21,058 nucleotides of DNA from JAHBWI01 sp035715525. Lineage in GTDB: Bacteria; Nitrospirota; Nitrospiria; Nitrospirales; Nitrospiraceae. Positions 6,530 to 13,836 of this stretch are shown here, piece by piece. Under the pieces are notes generated by a model. The model was not told where the DNA came from and made no database searches. It saw only the letters and a list, made by a program, of their open reading frames with translations. Within the stretch, counting starts at the first letter, position 1. Every line of letters starts with the position of its first letter. The stretch lies in the NCBI GenBank assembly GCA_035715525.1, contig DASTLA010000276.1, forward strand, positions 1 to 21,058, written 5' to 3'. Both the position numbers and the translations under genes were made by a program.

Positions 6530-8605
6530 ATGGGCTGCCCCTCGACCCTGATGCCAGATACCAACCCGCTCGACCAATACCAAGCACTCCTCGACGTCTC
6601 GGAGGCGATCGGAACCCATTCTGATCTGGTGACGCTGATGAAGGACCTGGCCTGCCGGCTGCCTCGTGTGGTTGCAGTCAACTTCGTGGGCATCACGCTC
6701 TATGACCCCATACGGGACGTGATGCGGCTTCACACGTTGCAAGCTAATGTCCCTGCCGACATCGTGGGGGGGCACGAGGCAAAGCGGTCCGATACGCCGG
6801 CCGGGCTAGTCTGGGATCAGCAACAGCCGTTGTTGATGCCGGATCTTGCTGTTGAGTCTCGATGGCCCGATCTCGTGCGCCTCATGCGGGAAGACGGTGT
6901 CCGCTCTTGTTGTCTCGTGCCGCTGACTTCGGCTGTGCGCAAGCTGGGCGTGTTGGAGTTCTCCAGCCAACAACCTCGCGCCTATGGCGAAGCCGACCTC
7001 GGCTTCCTGCAACAGGTGGGAAAACAAGTGGCGGTTGCCGTCGACAACGTCCTGCACCGTGAAGCGGCAGCCTCGTCCCAGCGAGACGTGGAGCGCCAGA
7101 GGGATCGTTTCGCGGTCTTGCTGCGGATGACCAATACGATGGCGTCCACCTTAGACTTGCGCGAGGTGTTCCGCGGGGTGAGCCTGTCCCTGCGTGAGAT
7201 TCTGCCGCAGGAGTACGCGAGCCTGATTCTCTACGACGAGGCGTCTCAGACGTTCCACCTCGAAGCTTTGGATTTTCCGGACAACCAGGGCATGTTGCCT
7301 GAAGGAGGCACCACCGATCCCGAGGGGTCGCTCGCCGCGCTCGCGTTGCAGACGAAGCGTCCGGTGATCGTGAATCAGGAATCGAAGTTGCGGTCATTCC
7401 ACCATGCGGTGCCTCGCCTGTTGGTGTCCAAAGGATTCAAATCCCAATGCTCTCTGCCGCTGCTGTCGCGCGATCGCGCGATCGGCTGTCTCAACCTTGC
7501 CAGCCGGCAGGAGCAGGCGTTCCGCGATCCGGATATTGAGTTCTTGAGCCAAGTCGCCGGACAGATAGCGCTGGCGGTCGACAATGCTCTGGCCTATCAA
7601 AAAATTTCCGAATTGAAGGACAAGGTGACGGAGGAAAAGCTGTATCTCGAGGAGGAGCTGCGGACGGAGCATCGCTTCGACGAGATCATCGGCGAGAGCG
7701 GTGCCTTGAAGCGGGTACTTGCCCAGGTGGAAGTGGTGGCACCCACCGATTCGACCGTGCTGATCCAGGGCGAAACCGGCACGGGAAAGGAACTGGTCGC
7801 GCGTGCGATTCACCGGCTCAGCGCACGCCGAGAGCGTACCTTCGTCAAGTTGAACTGCGCGGCTATCCCCACGGGCTTGCTGGAGAGCGAACTGTTCGGC
7901 CACGAGCGTGGGGCCTTTACCGGAGCAATCGCCCAAAAGCTCGGCCGATTCGAATTGGCGCATGGGGGAACGATCTTCCTCGACGAGGTCGGCGAGATTC
8001 CCATCGAGCTGCAATCCAAACTGCTGCGCGTGCTGCAGGAGCATGAGTTCGAGCGCCTCGGGAGTACGCGCACGATTCGCGTCGATGTCCGCTTGATCGC
8101 CGCGACGAACCGAGAGCTGGCAAGTCTCGTCGAGACGAAGGAGTTTCGAAGCGACTTGTATTACCGTCTCAACGTGTTCCCGCTGACCGTTCCTCCGCTG
8201 CGGGAGCGGCGGGAGGACATTCCGAGGCTCGTGCGCTACTTTGCGCATCACTATGCGGGACGGATGAAAAAAACTATCGAAACGATACCCGCGAAAACGA
8301 TGGACACCCTTTCGCTCTACCACTGGCCGGGCAACATCCGCGAATTGGAAAATCTGATCGAACGGTCGGTCATATTGAGTCATGGGACGGAACTCGCGGT
8401 GCCGCTCGCGGAACTCAAGATCGAGAGGCAGACGGCGCCCGCTCCCACCTTCCACGAAGCCGAACGCGAGCAAATCCTGCGCGCCTTGCGCGAGAGCAAG
8501 TGGGTCATCGGCGGCCCGGAGGGCGCCGCGGCTCGACTGGGCCTGAAGCGCACGACTCTGAGTTCAAAGATCAAGAAGTTCGGCCTGACTCGCCCCCGCG
8601 AGTGA
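6530..8605 (+). CDS. Sigma-54-dependent transcriptional activator, GAF-GAF-AAA+-Fis
   Basis: This is an FhlA/NtrC-type enhancer-binding protein that remodels RNA polymerase-sigma-54 using ATP. Two GAF sensory domains occupy residues about 12-175 and 205-355. A short coiled coil (ISELKDKVTEEKLYLEEELRTE) leads to the AAA+ domain, with Walker A GETGTGKE (414-421), the sigma-54 contact loop GAFTGA (461-466) and Walker B GGTIFLDEVGE. The C-terminus is a Fis-type helix-turn-helix (AAARLGLKRTTLSSKIKKFGL). There is no receiver domain, so the signal is probably a ligand or redox state sensed by the GAFs. The start is uncertain: GTG 6527, ATG 6530 and ATG 6551 are in frame, and none has a ribosome site. 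The next gene downstream has a sigma-54 promoter with upstream dyads, making that operon its likely target. Confidence 0.95.
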   Translation: MGCPSTLMPDTNPLDQYQALLDVSEAIGTHSDLVTLMKDLACRLPRVVAVNFVGITLYDPIRDVMRLHTLQANVPADIVGGHEAKRSDTPAGLVWDQQQPLLMPDLAVESRWPDLVRLMREDGVRSCCLVPLTSAVRKLGVLEFSSQQPRAYGEADLGFLQQVGKQVAVAVDNVLHREAAASSQRDVERQRDRFAVLLRMTNTMASTLDLREVFRGVSLSLREILPQEYASLILYDEASQTFHLEALDFPDNQGMLPEGGTTDPEGSLAALALQTKRPVIVNQESKLRSFHHAVPRLLVSKGFKSQCSLPLLSRDRAIGCLNLASRQEQAFRDPDIEFLSQVAGQIALAVDNALAYQKISELKDKVTEEKLYLEEELRTEHRFDEIIGESGALKRVLAQVEVVAPTDSTVLIQGETGTGKELVARAIHRLSARRERTFVKLNCAAIPTGLLESELFGHERGAFTGAIAQKLGRFELAHGGTIFLDEVGEIPIELQSKLLRVLQEHEFERLGSTRTIRVDVRLIAATNRELASLVETKEFRSDLYYRLNVFPLTVPPLRERREDIPRLVRYFAHHYAGRMKKTIETIPAKTMDTLSLYHWPGNIRELENLIERSVILSHGTELAVPLAELKIERQTAPAPTFHEAEREQILRALRESKWVIGGPEGAAARLGLKRTTLSSKIKKFGLTRPRE

Positions 8606-8617
8606 CCCTCCCTCTCT

Positions 8618-8638
8618 AGTGACGAACGGCTCGTCACT
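8618..8638. promoter_or_regulatory. Perfect inverted repeat 1, candidate activator binding site
   Basis: AGTGACGA (8618-8625), spacer ACGGC, TCGTCACT (8631-8638). It begins 12 bp after the activator stop codon and lies 122 bp or more upstream of the -24 element, the usual place for an enhancer-binding protein site. It could instead act as a hairpin at the end of the activator mRNA, but no T-tract follows. Confidence 0.6.
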
Positions 8639-8670
8639 GACGATCCCTCGCCTGGTTTCGATCGTCAGTG
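8635..8670. promoter_or_regulatory. Perfect inverted repeat 2, overlapping repeat 1
   Basis: CACTGACGATC (8635-8645), a 14-bp spacer, and GATCGTCAGTG (8660-8670) form a perfect 11-bp dyad sharing CACT with repeat 1. Together the two dyads carry four half-sites of the form TCGTCA[C/G]T. Clustered dyads with one half-site motif are typical of cooperative enhancer-binding protein sites. Confidence 0.6.
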
Positions 8671-8722
8671 CTGGCCTCCCAAACCGACTTTCTCCAGACA
8701 CAGTATTACTCGCTCTGATTCG

Positions 8723-8733
8723 TCAATGGGTTA
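8723..8733 (+). promoter_or_regulatory. IHF-like site between the dyads and the sigma-54 promoter
   Basis: TCAATGGGTTA fits the TCAA-N4-TTR core of the IHF consensus; the two preceding positions (W-A) do not match. Its place between the upstream dyads and the -24 element is where IHF bends DNA in sigma-54 promoters. Taken alone the match is weak. Confidence 0.3.
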
Positions 8734-8759
8734 CGCATGAAGCCCATGCGAGCGCAGGA

Positions 8760-8774
8760 TGGAACGACCCTTGC
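8760..8774 (+). promoter_or_regulatory. Sigma-54 (-24/-12) promoter of the doxX operon
   Basis: TGGAACGACCCTTGC differs at one base from the consensus TGGCACG-N4-TTGC and keeps the invariant GG and GC exactly 10 bp apart. Transcription would begin near 8787, about 40 nt before the doxX start, leaving room for the AAGGAGG ribosome site. It sits directly downstream of a sigma-54 activator gene. No competing -35/-10 pair is apparent in this interval. Confidence 0.75.
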
Positions 8775-8827
8775 CATAACCTCGTCTAGGAATGCTGATC
8801 ACTCATACACACATCAAGGAGGTCGTC

Positions 8828-9331
8828 ATGTCGTTCTTCAATACAGAGGAATCATGGTCGGGGTTGATCTTGCGGGTGAGCCTAGGGGGTGTGATGTTTG
8901 CGCATGGCGCCCAGAAGCTGCTGGGCTGGTTCGGCGGGAACGGCTTCGAGGGGACGATGGGCTACTTTACCAACGTCATGCACCTGCCATGGATCGTGGC
9001 CTTCCTCGTGATCATCGGCGAATCGATCGGTAGCCTGGGATTGATTGCCGGGTTTCTGACGCGCTTTACGGCGGCGAGTTTCATCGTGATCATGCTAGGG
9101 GCCATCACGACCTCGCATCTGCCTCACGGCTTCTTCATGAACTGGTTCGGAAAGCAACAAGGCGAGGGCTTTGAATACCATCTGCTCGTGATCGCCATGA
9201 GCGTGGCATTGACGATCATGGGAGCCGGGAAATGGTCGGTGGACGGCTGGATCGCGCGCTGGCTCAACGCGCGTACCGGGGCTGTGGCTCGGAAGCCCCG
9301 GGAGGCGGCCTTGGCATTGCGGACCCTCTGA
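8828..9331 (+). CDS. DoxX family membrane protein
   Basis: The 167-residue product is a small integral membrane protein of the DoxX/DUF417-like superfamily. Typical features are the first helix with R-V-S-L-G-G-V-M-F-A-H-G-A-Q-K-L-L, the loop WFGGNGFEGTMGYF, and three more hydrophobic helices at about residues 55-75, 80-100 and 120-140 (MSVALTIMGAGKWSVDGWIA). Members associate with sulfur oxidation in archaea and with superoxide- or thiol-stress complexes in some actinobacteria; the function here is not known. The start was placed at the ATG at 8828 because AAGGAGG lies 5 nt before it; the frame is open from 8792. It is the first gene after the sigma-54 promoter and probably the first of six co-transcribed genes. 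Confidence 0.9.
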   Translation: MSFFNTEESWSGLILRVSLGGVMFAHGAQKLLGWFGGNGFEGTMGYFTNVMHLPWIVAFLVIIGESIGSLGLIAGFLTRFTAASFIVIMLGAITTSHLPHGFFMNWFGKQQGEGFEYHLLVIAMSVALTIMGAGKWSVDGWIARWLNARTGAVARKPREAALALRTL

Positions 9332-9377
9332 GTAGGAGCCGTTTCAGAAGGATCGTGCGAGGGGAGATTGAAACGCC

Positions 9378-9728
9378 ATGCTCAAAATCACTGTCTCACG
9401 CGATGAAGAACGAACCATTTTTGCCCTCGCAGGGCGGCTGGCCGGTCCCTGGGTGGAGGAACTGCGACGATGTTGGCAATCCGGCGATGCGCCCGAAGGT
9501 CCGTCGGGCCGGTTCCCTTTGGTCGATCTGCAGGAGACGACCTTTATCGATGAAGAAGGGCGGAGGCTCTTGCGCGACATGCGAGGGCGAGGCGTCGAGC
9601 TGAAGGCGCGGGGTTGTTTGATGCGGGCTATCGTGGAGGAGCTGGCAGGGTCGGCTCCTCCCTGCGCCGGCGACGATCGCACATGGCCGGTCGGCTCGTC
9701 CGGCGGGCCGCTCGATCGAGGACCCTGA
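9378..9728 (+). CDS. STAS-like domain protein
   Basis: The 116-residue product resembles a single STAS (anti-sigma-factor antagonist) domain: an opening strand MLKITVSRDEERTIFALAGRL, then FPLVDLQETTFIDEEGRRLLRDM and GVELKARGCLMRAIVEEL. STAS domains are small regulatory or binding modules. The usual phosphoacceptor serine after the D-L-x-x-x-x-x-I-D strand is replaced by acidic residues (FIDEEG), so classical SpoIIAA-type phospho-switching is unlikely. The C-terminal 25 residues are Gly/Pro-rich and probably disordered. A GGGGAG ribosome site lies upstream. It is 46 nt after doxX and 59 nt before the nitroreductase gene, consistent with one transcript. The family call is moderate; the partner is unknown. 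Confidence 0.7.
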   Translation: MLKITVSRDEERTIFALAGRLAGPWVEELRRCWQSGDAPEGPSGRFPLVDLQETTFIDEEGRRLLRDMRGRGVELKARGCLMRAIVEELAGSAPPCAGDDRTWPVGSSGGPLDRGP

Positions 9729-9787
9729 GGGGGTTGTGCAGGCATGGAATGCTTCGCTAGAGTCACGGGGTAAGAGAGGAGACCGCC

Positions 9788-10408
9788 ATGGAGAAGCCGG
9801 CCCCTACCGAATTTCCCATCCATGAGTTGTTGCGCGACCGCTGGAGTCCCCGGGCCTTCTCCGAGCGGATGGTGGAACCGGAGAAGCTTCACAGCGTAGT
9901 GGAAGCGGCGCGGTGGGCGCCGTCCTCCAACAACGAGCAGCCCTGGTCGATCGTCATGGCGACCAAGCAGGATCCGGATTCCTATGCCCGCTTGTTGAAC
10001 TGTCTGAAAGAAGGCAATAAAAAATGGGCATTTCGTGCGCCGGTGTTGATGCTTTCGGTCGCGCGAATGAATTTCGAGGACGACGGCACGTCCAATCGCC
10101 ATGCCTTCCACGATACTGGAATGGCGGTCCTCGCCCTGGCGCTGCAAGCGACAGCACTCGGCTTGATCGTGCATCAGATGGCAGGCTTCGACATCGAGAA
10201 GGCGCGGATCGACCTCAAAATCCCCTCGGGGCACGAGCCGGTTGCAATGATTGCCCTGGGCTATCCCGGCGATGTTGCTGTTCTGCCCGATTATCTCAAA
10301 CAGCGTGAGCTGGCGCCGCGGCAGCGAAAGTCTACCAGAGATTTCGTCTTTGATGGCCTCTGGGGTGCGGCCCTGACCACTCTAGGACCTGTGGGCGACG
10401 GCCGGTGA
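9788..10408 (+). CDS. Nitroreductase-family flavoprotein
   Basis: This is a FMN-dependent NAD(P)H oxidoreductase-like protein of 206 residues. The N-terminal R-W-S-P-R-A-F-S motif (about 18-25) and P-S-S-N-N-E-Q-P-W (about 46-54) are the FMN phosphate and ring contacts of this family. The middle helix A-F-H-D-T-G-M-A-V-L-A-L-A-L-Q-A-T-A-L-G-L and the closing MIALGYPGD complete the fold. Members reduce nitroaromatics, quinones or other electrophiles; the true substrate cannot be read from sequence. A GAGGAGA ribosome site precedes the ATG. Its stop overlaps the GTG start of the SDR gene (GTGA), so the two are translationally coupled and may act on related substrates. Confidence 0.93.
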   Translation: MEKPAPTEFPIHELLRDRWSPRAFSERMVEPEKLHSVVEAARWAPSSNNEQPWSIVMATKQDPDSYARLLNCLKEGNKKWAFRAPVLMLSVARMNFEDDGTSNRHAFHDTGMAVLALALQATALGLIVHQMAGFDIEKARIDLKIPSGHEPVAMIALGYPGDVAVLPDYLKQRELAPRQRKSTRDFVFDGLWGAALTTLGPVGDGR

Positions 10409-11139
10409 CGGGGAAATTGAGCGGCAAGGTGGCGATCGTCACCGGGGCTTCGGGCGGAATCGGCAAAGCGATTGCCTTGCGGCTCGCTCATGACGGCGCC
10501 GCTGTCGTGGTGCATTTCCACAGACGGGAGCAGCAGGCGGAGCAGCTTGCCGAGTCGATCCGGTCAGGAGGCGGCAGTGCGGTAGCCTTGCGGGCCGACA
10601 TGGGCTTGGTAGGCGAAGCCCGTCGCCTCATCGGCGATGCGGTGCAGCGATTTGGTCGTCTCGATATCCTGGTCAACAATGCAGGCAAGTTTTCCCCCAA
10701 ACCGTTTGCGGAAACCACCGAAGAGGATTTCGACGCCGTGATCAATTTGCATGCAAAAGGCCCCTACTTTGCCATGCAGGAAGCGGCGCGTGTCCTTGCG
10801 GACAATGGGCGGATCGTCAACATTTCTACCGCCGGCACCCGGATGAACTTTCACGGTGCCAGCGCGTATCTAGCAAGCAAGCGCGCCCTGGAGCAATTGA
10901 CGAAGGGCATCGCTCAGGAGCTCGCGGGCCGCGGCATTACCGTGAACGTCGTCGCTCCCGGGATCACCGACAGCGGGGTGCTCACCGATCCCTACCGACA
11001 GCTTGGTCTTGATCGTTCGCCGATGCGCCGAGTGGGACAGCCTGCCGACATTGCGGATGTGATCGCCTTTCTAGTCAGCGAAGAAGCGCGGTGGGTGACC
11101 GGGCAGACGATCCAAGTGGGCGGCGACATCGTGATGTGA
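10405..11139 (+). CDS. Short-chain dehydrogenase/reductase (classical SDR, FabG-like)
   Basis: This is a 244-residue NAD(P)-dependent oxidoreductase. The Rossmann fingerprint TGASGGIG is at residues 13-20 and the structural NNAG motif near 90-93. The catalytic set is Ser141 (or T142), Tyr155 and Lys159 in S-A-Y-L-A-S-K. The ending VTGQTIQVGGDIVM is typical of FabG-like SDRs, and a basic residue after the second strand (HFHRREQQAE) suggests NADPH preference. The start is GTG at 10405, overlapping the nitroreductase stop by 4 nt. Such SDRs reduce ketones, quinones or acyl-ACPs; the context favours a detoxification or redox role over fatty-acid synthesis, but this is inference. Confidence 0.93.
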   Translation: MTGKLSGKVAIVTGASGGIGKAIALRLAHDGAAVVVHFHRREQQAEQLAESIRSGGGSAVALRADMGLVGEARRLIGDAVQRFGRLDILVNNAGKFSPKPFAETTEEDFDAVINLHAKGPYFAMQEAARVLADNGRIVNISTAGTRMNFHGASAYLASKRALEQLTKGIAQELAGRGITVNVVAPGITDSGVLTDPYRQLGLDRSPMRRVGQPADIADVIAFLVSEEARWVTGQTIQVGGDIVM

Positions 11140-11161
11140 CGAAAGCCTTAGGAAATCCGGT

Positions 11162-11884
11162 ATGAGCCGCAGGAATGCTTCCGCCGTCGGAACGCGTGCG
11201 CTGGCAAGCGAGATCAGTCGAGTCCATCCGACCATGCCGACGGGGACAACGGCCGTGGCTCACCTATCCGCGATCGACCCGGTCATGAAAGAGTTGATCG
11301 GCGCGATCGGGCCCTGCCCCTTGAAGCCACGCAGCGGACGTTCGCCGTTCGAGTCCCTCGCGCGGGCGATCGCCTACCAACAACTCCATGCCGCAGCGGC
11401 CGAATCCATCCTCGGGCGCCTGATTGCGCTGTTTCCCGGCCGAAGATTCCCCCGCCCTGAGGACCTGCTTGCCACCGACGTACGGGCCCTGAGGCAGGCG
11501 GGTTTTTCTCAGGCGAAGGCGCTGGCCTTGCAGGATTTGGCCGCTAAGGCGGTGGACGGAACGGTGCCGAGCACAAGGATCATCCGTTCCCTCGGAGACG
11601 AAGCCATCGTCGAGCGGTTGGTGGAAGTGCGGGGCGTCGGACGCTGGACGGTGGAAATGCTGTTGATTTTCCAACTGGCCCGGCCCGATGTCTTGCCTGT
11701 GGACGACTTCGGGATCCGTAACGGATTCCGCATCGCCTATGGCCGCCGCAGCATGCCCCAGTCCAAACAACTGTTACAATACGGGGAGCGGTGGCGCCCC
11801 TTTCGGAGCACCGCTGCTTGGTACTTGTGGCGCGCGGCGGAACGGGCCAGGCCAGGGCTCCCTGTCCGCCCTCCAAAGATGTGA
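11162..11884 (+). CDS. DNA-3-methyladenine glycosylase II (AlkA-like, HhH-GPD)
   Basis: This base-excision repair enzyme removes alkylated bases from DNA. The 240-residue protein belongs to the helix-hairpin-helix GPD superfamily. The hairpin is V-R-G-V-G-R-W-T (about 156-163), followed by the catalytic loop LPVDDFGIRNGF, in which D182 corresponds to the essential Asp of AlkA. There is no FeS-cluster Cys motif and no HhH Lys, so it is a monofunctional glycosylase, unlike Nth or OGG. The first ~30 residues are not conserved-looking, so an alternative start at 11234 is possible, but AGGA lies 8 nt before the ATG at 11162. It follows the SDR by 22 nt. Its place in this operon suggests the inducing stress produces alkylating or electrophilic damage. 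Confidence 0.92.
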   Translation: MSRRNASAVGTRALASEISRVHPTMPTGTTAVAHLSAIDPVMKELIGAIGPCPLKPRSGRSPFESLARAIAYQQLHAAAAESILGRLIALFPGRRFPRPEDLLATDVRALRQAGFSQAKALALQDLAAKAVDGTVPSTRIIRSLGDEAIVERLVEVRGVGRWTVEMLLIFQLARPDVLPVDDFGIRNGFRIAYGRRSMPQSKQLLQYGERWRPFRSTAAWYLWRAAERARPGLPVRPPKM

Positions 11885-11893
11885 GGCACTAGC

Positions 11894-12775
11894 ATGGCGG
11901 ATGTCCGCAAACGACTCGCTTCCAACGTTCCGGGGAATTTCTTTGTCGATGGCACTTGCATCAATTGCGACGCCTGTCGCCAATTGGCTCCGGAGACATT
12001 CTCCGAAGTCGGCGACTATTCCGCGGTCGTCCGTCAGCCGGAAAAAGACATGGAATGCCATCGAGCCTATCAGGCGCTGCTTGCCTGTCCGGTCGGCTCG
12101 ATCGGGACAGAGCATCGCGACAAGGCGCAGGTTCAAGCGGCGATGGCGAGTTTCCCGCTGGCTGTGTCGGAAGAAGTTTGGTATTGCGGCTTCAATTCAG
12201 AAAAGTCGTTCGGAGCCAACAGTTTCTTCATTCGGCACCCCGACGGCAATTGGCTGGTGGATTCGCCTCGCTATCTCAAGCACCTCATCGAGGCATTCGA
12301 CCGCATGGGAGGGGTCCGGTACATTTTCCTGACGCACGAAGACGATGTCGCAGATGCGGCTCGCTATGCGGCCCGCTTCAAGGCCTCGAGAATCATCCAT
12401 CGCGAGGATAGCCATGCCATGCCCGATGCCGAGTGGATCGTGGAGGGCGAGAAAGCGTTGGGATTGGGCGACAGGCTGGCGGCTATTCCGGTCCCCGGAC
12501 ACACGCCGGGCAGCATGGCCCTTCTCTACCGCGGCCGCTTCCTCTTCACCGGCGATCACCTATGGTGGGATGCGGTCGGCCGGACGCTCGAAGCCCCGCG
12601 CGAGTTGGTGTGGGACCGAGCAGCTCTGTTGCGCTCGATTGAGAAATTGGCGGCATACGACTTCGAGTGGGTACTGGCCGGGCACGGGGATCGCATTTGC
12701 TTTCCGATTGAGCAGATGCGTATCCATATCCAAGCGCTCGCTGCGCGACGGCGACCGGTCTACCTGTCCCGTTGA
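11894..12775 (+). CDS. Ferredoxin - metallo-beta-lactamase fold fusion protein
   Basis: The 293-residue protein joins an N-terminal single-cluster 4Fe-4S ferredoxin to an MBL-fold domain. Cysteines C22, C25, C28 and C65 (C-I-N-C-D-A-C and A-C-P) fit the C-x2-C-x2-C...C-P cluster pattern. The MBL domain runs from about residue 95: LTHEDDVADA where canonical enzymes have T-H-x-H-x-D-H, then PVPGHTPGS, F-T-G-D-H and L-A-G-H-G-D. The first metal motif is therefore altered (second His is Asp, last His is Ala), so the metal site may be atypical. Similar ferredoxin-MBL proteins occur in cyanobacteria and plants, without a settled function as far as I know. It starts 9 nt after the glycosylase stop and ends the run of six plus-strand genes. 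Confidence 0.85.
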   Translation: MADVRKRLASNVPGNFFVDGTCINCDACRQLAPETFSEVGDYSAVVRQPEKDMECHRAYQALLACPVGSIGTEHRDKAQVQAAMASFPLAVSEEVWYCGFNSEKSFGANSFFIRHPDGNWLVDSPRYLKHLIEAFDRMGGVRYIFLTHEDDVADAARYAARFKASRIIHREDSHAMPDAEWIVEGEKALGLGDRLAAIPVPGHTPGSMALLYRGRFLFTGDHLWWDAVGRTLEAPRELVWDRAALLRSIEKLAAYDFEWVLAGHGDRICFPIEQMRIHIQALAARRRPVYLSR

Positions 12776-12790
12776 GCAACCTGGCCTCAC

Positions 12791-13699
12791 CTACACGGGC
12801 AGCATCGAAAGATCCGGTATCCGCACTGCTTTCACTGCCTCGCGAATGACCTCGATCACCGCCGGCCGTGCGAATCCCTTGCGCCAGGCGAGGGCGATCC
12901 GCCGTTCGGGAACGGGCTTCGCAAACTGCACGACGGCCAGCCGATCGTTTCGATGCTTCGCGGTGACGGCGCTGGCCGGCATGACCGTGATCCCCAATCC
13001 CGACGCCACCATGTGACGGATCGTTTCCAGCGAATTCCCCTGCAGCCCTTCGGTGTCGGAGCGACTCAGTTCGGGACAACTGTCCAATACCTGTTGTCGA
13101 AAACAATGTCCGGCGTGAGGCAGCAACACGCGCTCCTTCGTCAAGAGAGCGGAATCAAGCCGGCTCTTCTTGGCGAACGGGTGGTCCGACGGAACGAGCG
13201 CTTTGAATGGCTCATCGTACAAGGGCTGGGTCAGAATGCCGGGCTCTTGGAAAGGAAACGCGATCATGATCACGTCCAAGCGTCCGTTCTTCAGCATGGC
13301 CGTCAGATTGACGGTCAGGTTCTCCTCGATCTCGAGCGGCATCTGCGGCGCCCGTTTGTGCAGTTGGGGAACGAGATCGGGCAACAGATAGGGCCCCACC
13401 GTAGCAATCACTCCGAACCGGAGGGGTCCGAGCAACTGGTTCTTGCCTTGCGCGGCCAACTGCGTAATCCGGTCGGCTTCCTCAAGGACTCGTTGTGCCT
13501 GGTTGACGATCTGCTCCCCCATCGGCGTGAGGACGACCTCATTCTTGCGTCGCTCGAAGATGGCGATGCCCAGCTCATCCTCCAATTTCTTGATCGCCAG
13601 GCTTAACGCCGGCTGTGTCACGAACGCGCGGTCGGCGGCGCGTCCGAAATGGCCTTCCTGCGCCACCGCGACGATGTATTGAAGCTCAGTCAGAGTCAT
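12791..13699 (-). CDS. oxyR: Hydrogen peroxide-sensing LysR-type regulator OxyR
   Basis: OxyR activates antioxidant genes when peroxide oxidises two cysteines to a disulfide. The 302-residue protein has an N-terminal winged HTH (ELQYIVAVAQEGHFGRAADR onward) and a LysR substrate domain. Cysteines C199 and C208 occur in GHCFRQQVLDSC, with the same spacing and the same residue numbers as E. coli OxyR. I chose the ATG at 13697-13699 because AGGA lies just before it and the HTH then begins at the usual place; an 18-residue upstream extension is open but lacks support. The gene converges on the stress operon, with 15 bp between stop codons. A promoter and a dyad lie upstream, suggesting autoregulation. 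Confidence 0.95.
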   Translation of the reverse strand: MTLTELQYIVAVAQEGHFGRAADRAFVTQPALSLAIKKLEDELGIAIFERRKNEVVLTPMGEQIVNQAQRVLEEADRITQLAAQGKNQLLGPLRFGVIATVGPYLLPDLVPQLHKRAPQMPLEIEENLTVNLTAMLKNGRLDVIMIAFPFQEPGILTQPLYDEPFKALVPSDHPFAKKSRLDSALLTKERVLLPHAGHCFRQQVLDSCPELSRSDTEGLQGNSLETIRHMVASGLGITVMPASAVTAKHRNDRLAVVQFAKPVPERRIALAWRKGFARPAVIEVIREAVKAVRIPDLSMLPV

Positions 13700-13716
13700 T
13701 GTTCCTGCCTGTGGTT

Positions 13717-13733
13717 GATAAGGAATTCTAATC
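13717..13733. promoter_or_regulatory. Candidate OxyR/LysR-type autoregulatory dyad
   Basis: GATAAGGAATTCTAATC is an imperfect dyad (GATnAG-N5-CTnATC) whose outer bases resemble the GATAG...CTATC OxyR half-sites; the inner positions diverge. It overlaps the -10 of the proposed oxyR promoter, as expected for negative autoregulation by a LysR protein. Confidence 0.4.
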
Positions 13734-13753
13734 GACGGCTCACACATAATCAA
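13725..13753 (-). promoter_or_regulatory. oxyR promoter
   Basis: On the minus strand TTGATT (13753-13748) and TAGAAT (13730-13725) are spaced by 17 bp; the -10 matches five of six positions and the -35 four of six. The -10 lies inside the dyad at 13717-13733. The rest of the 13700-13836 divergent interval shows no clear plus-strand promoter. Confidence 0.5.
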
Positions 13754-13836
13754 TTGGACTCATCTACCACCGAGCAGTAAGGTTCAATCATGAATCGAAA
13801 AGGATCACGAACCAGCGATTCACAAAGGAGGATGCC

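Noticed and set aside
7394..8473. A 359-codon minus-strand frame opposite the sigma-54 activator.
   Set aside because: The AAA+ motifs on the plus strand are unmistakable, and the antisense frame shows no domain or start signal.
8618..8670. An intrinsic terminator for the activator gene.
   Set aside because: Neither inverted repeat is followed by a T-tract, and their repeated half-site and position before a sigma-54 promoter fit binding sites better. A minor role in mRNA 3'-end formation is not excluded.
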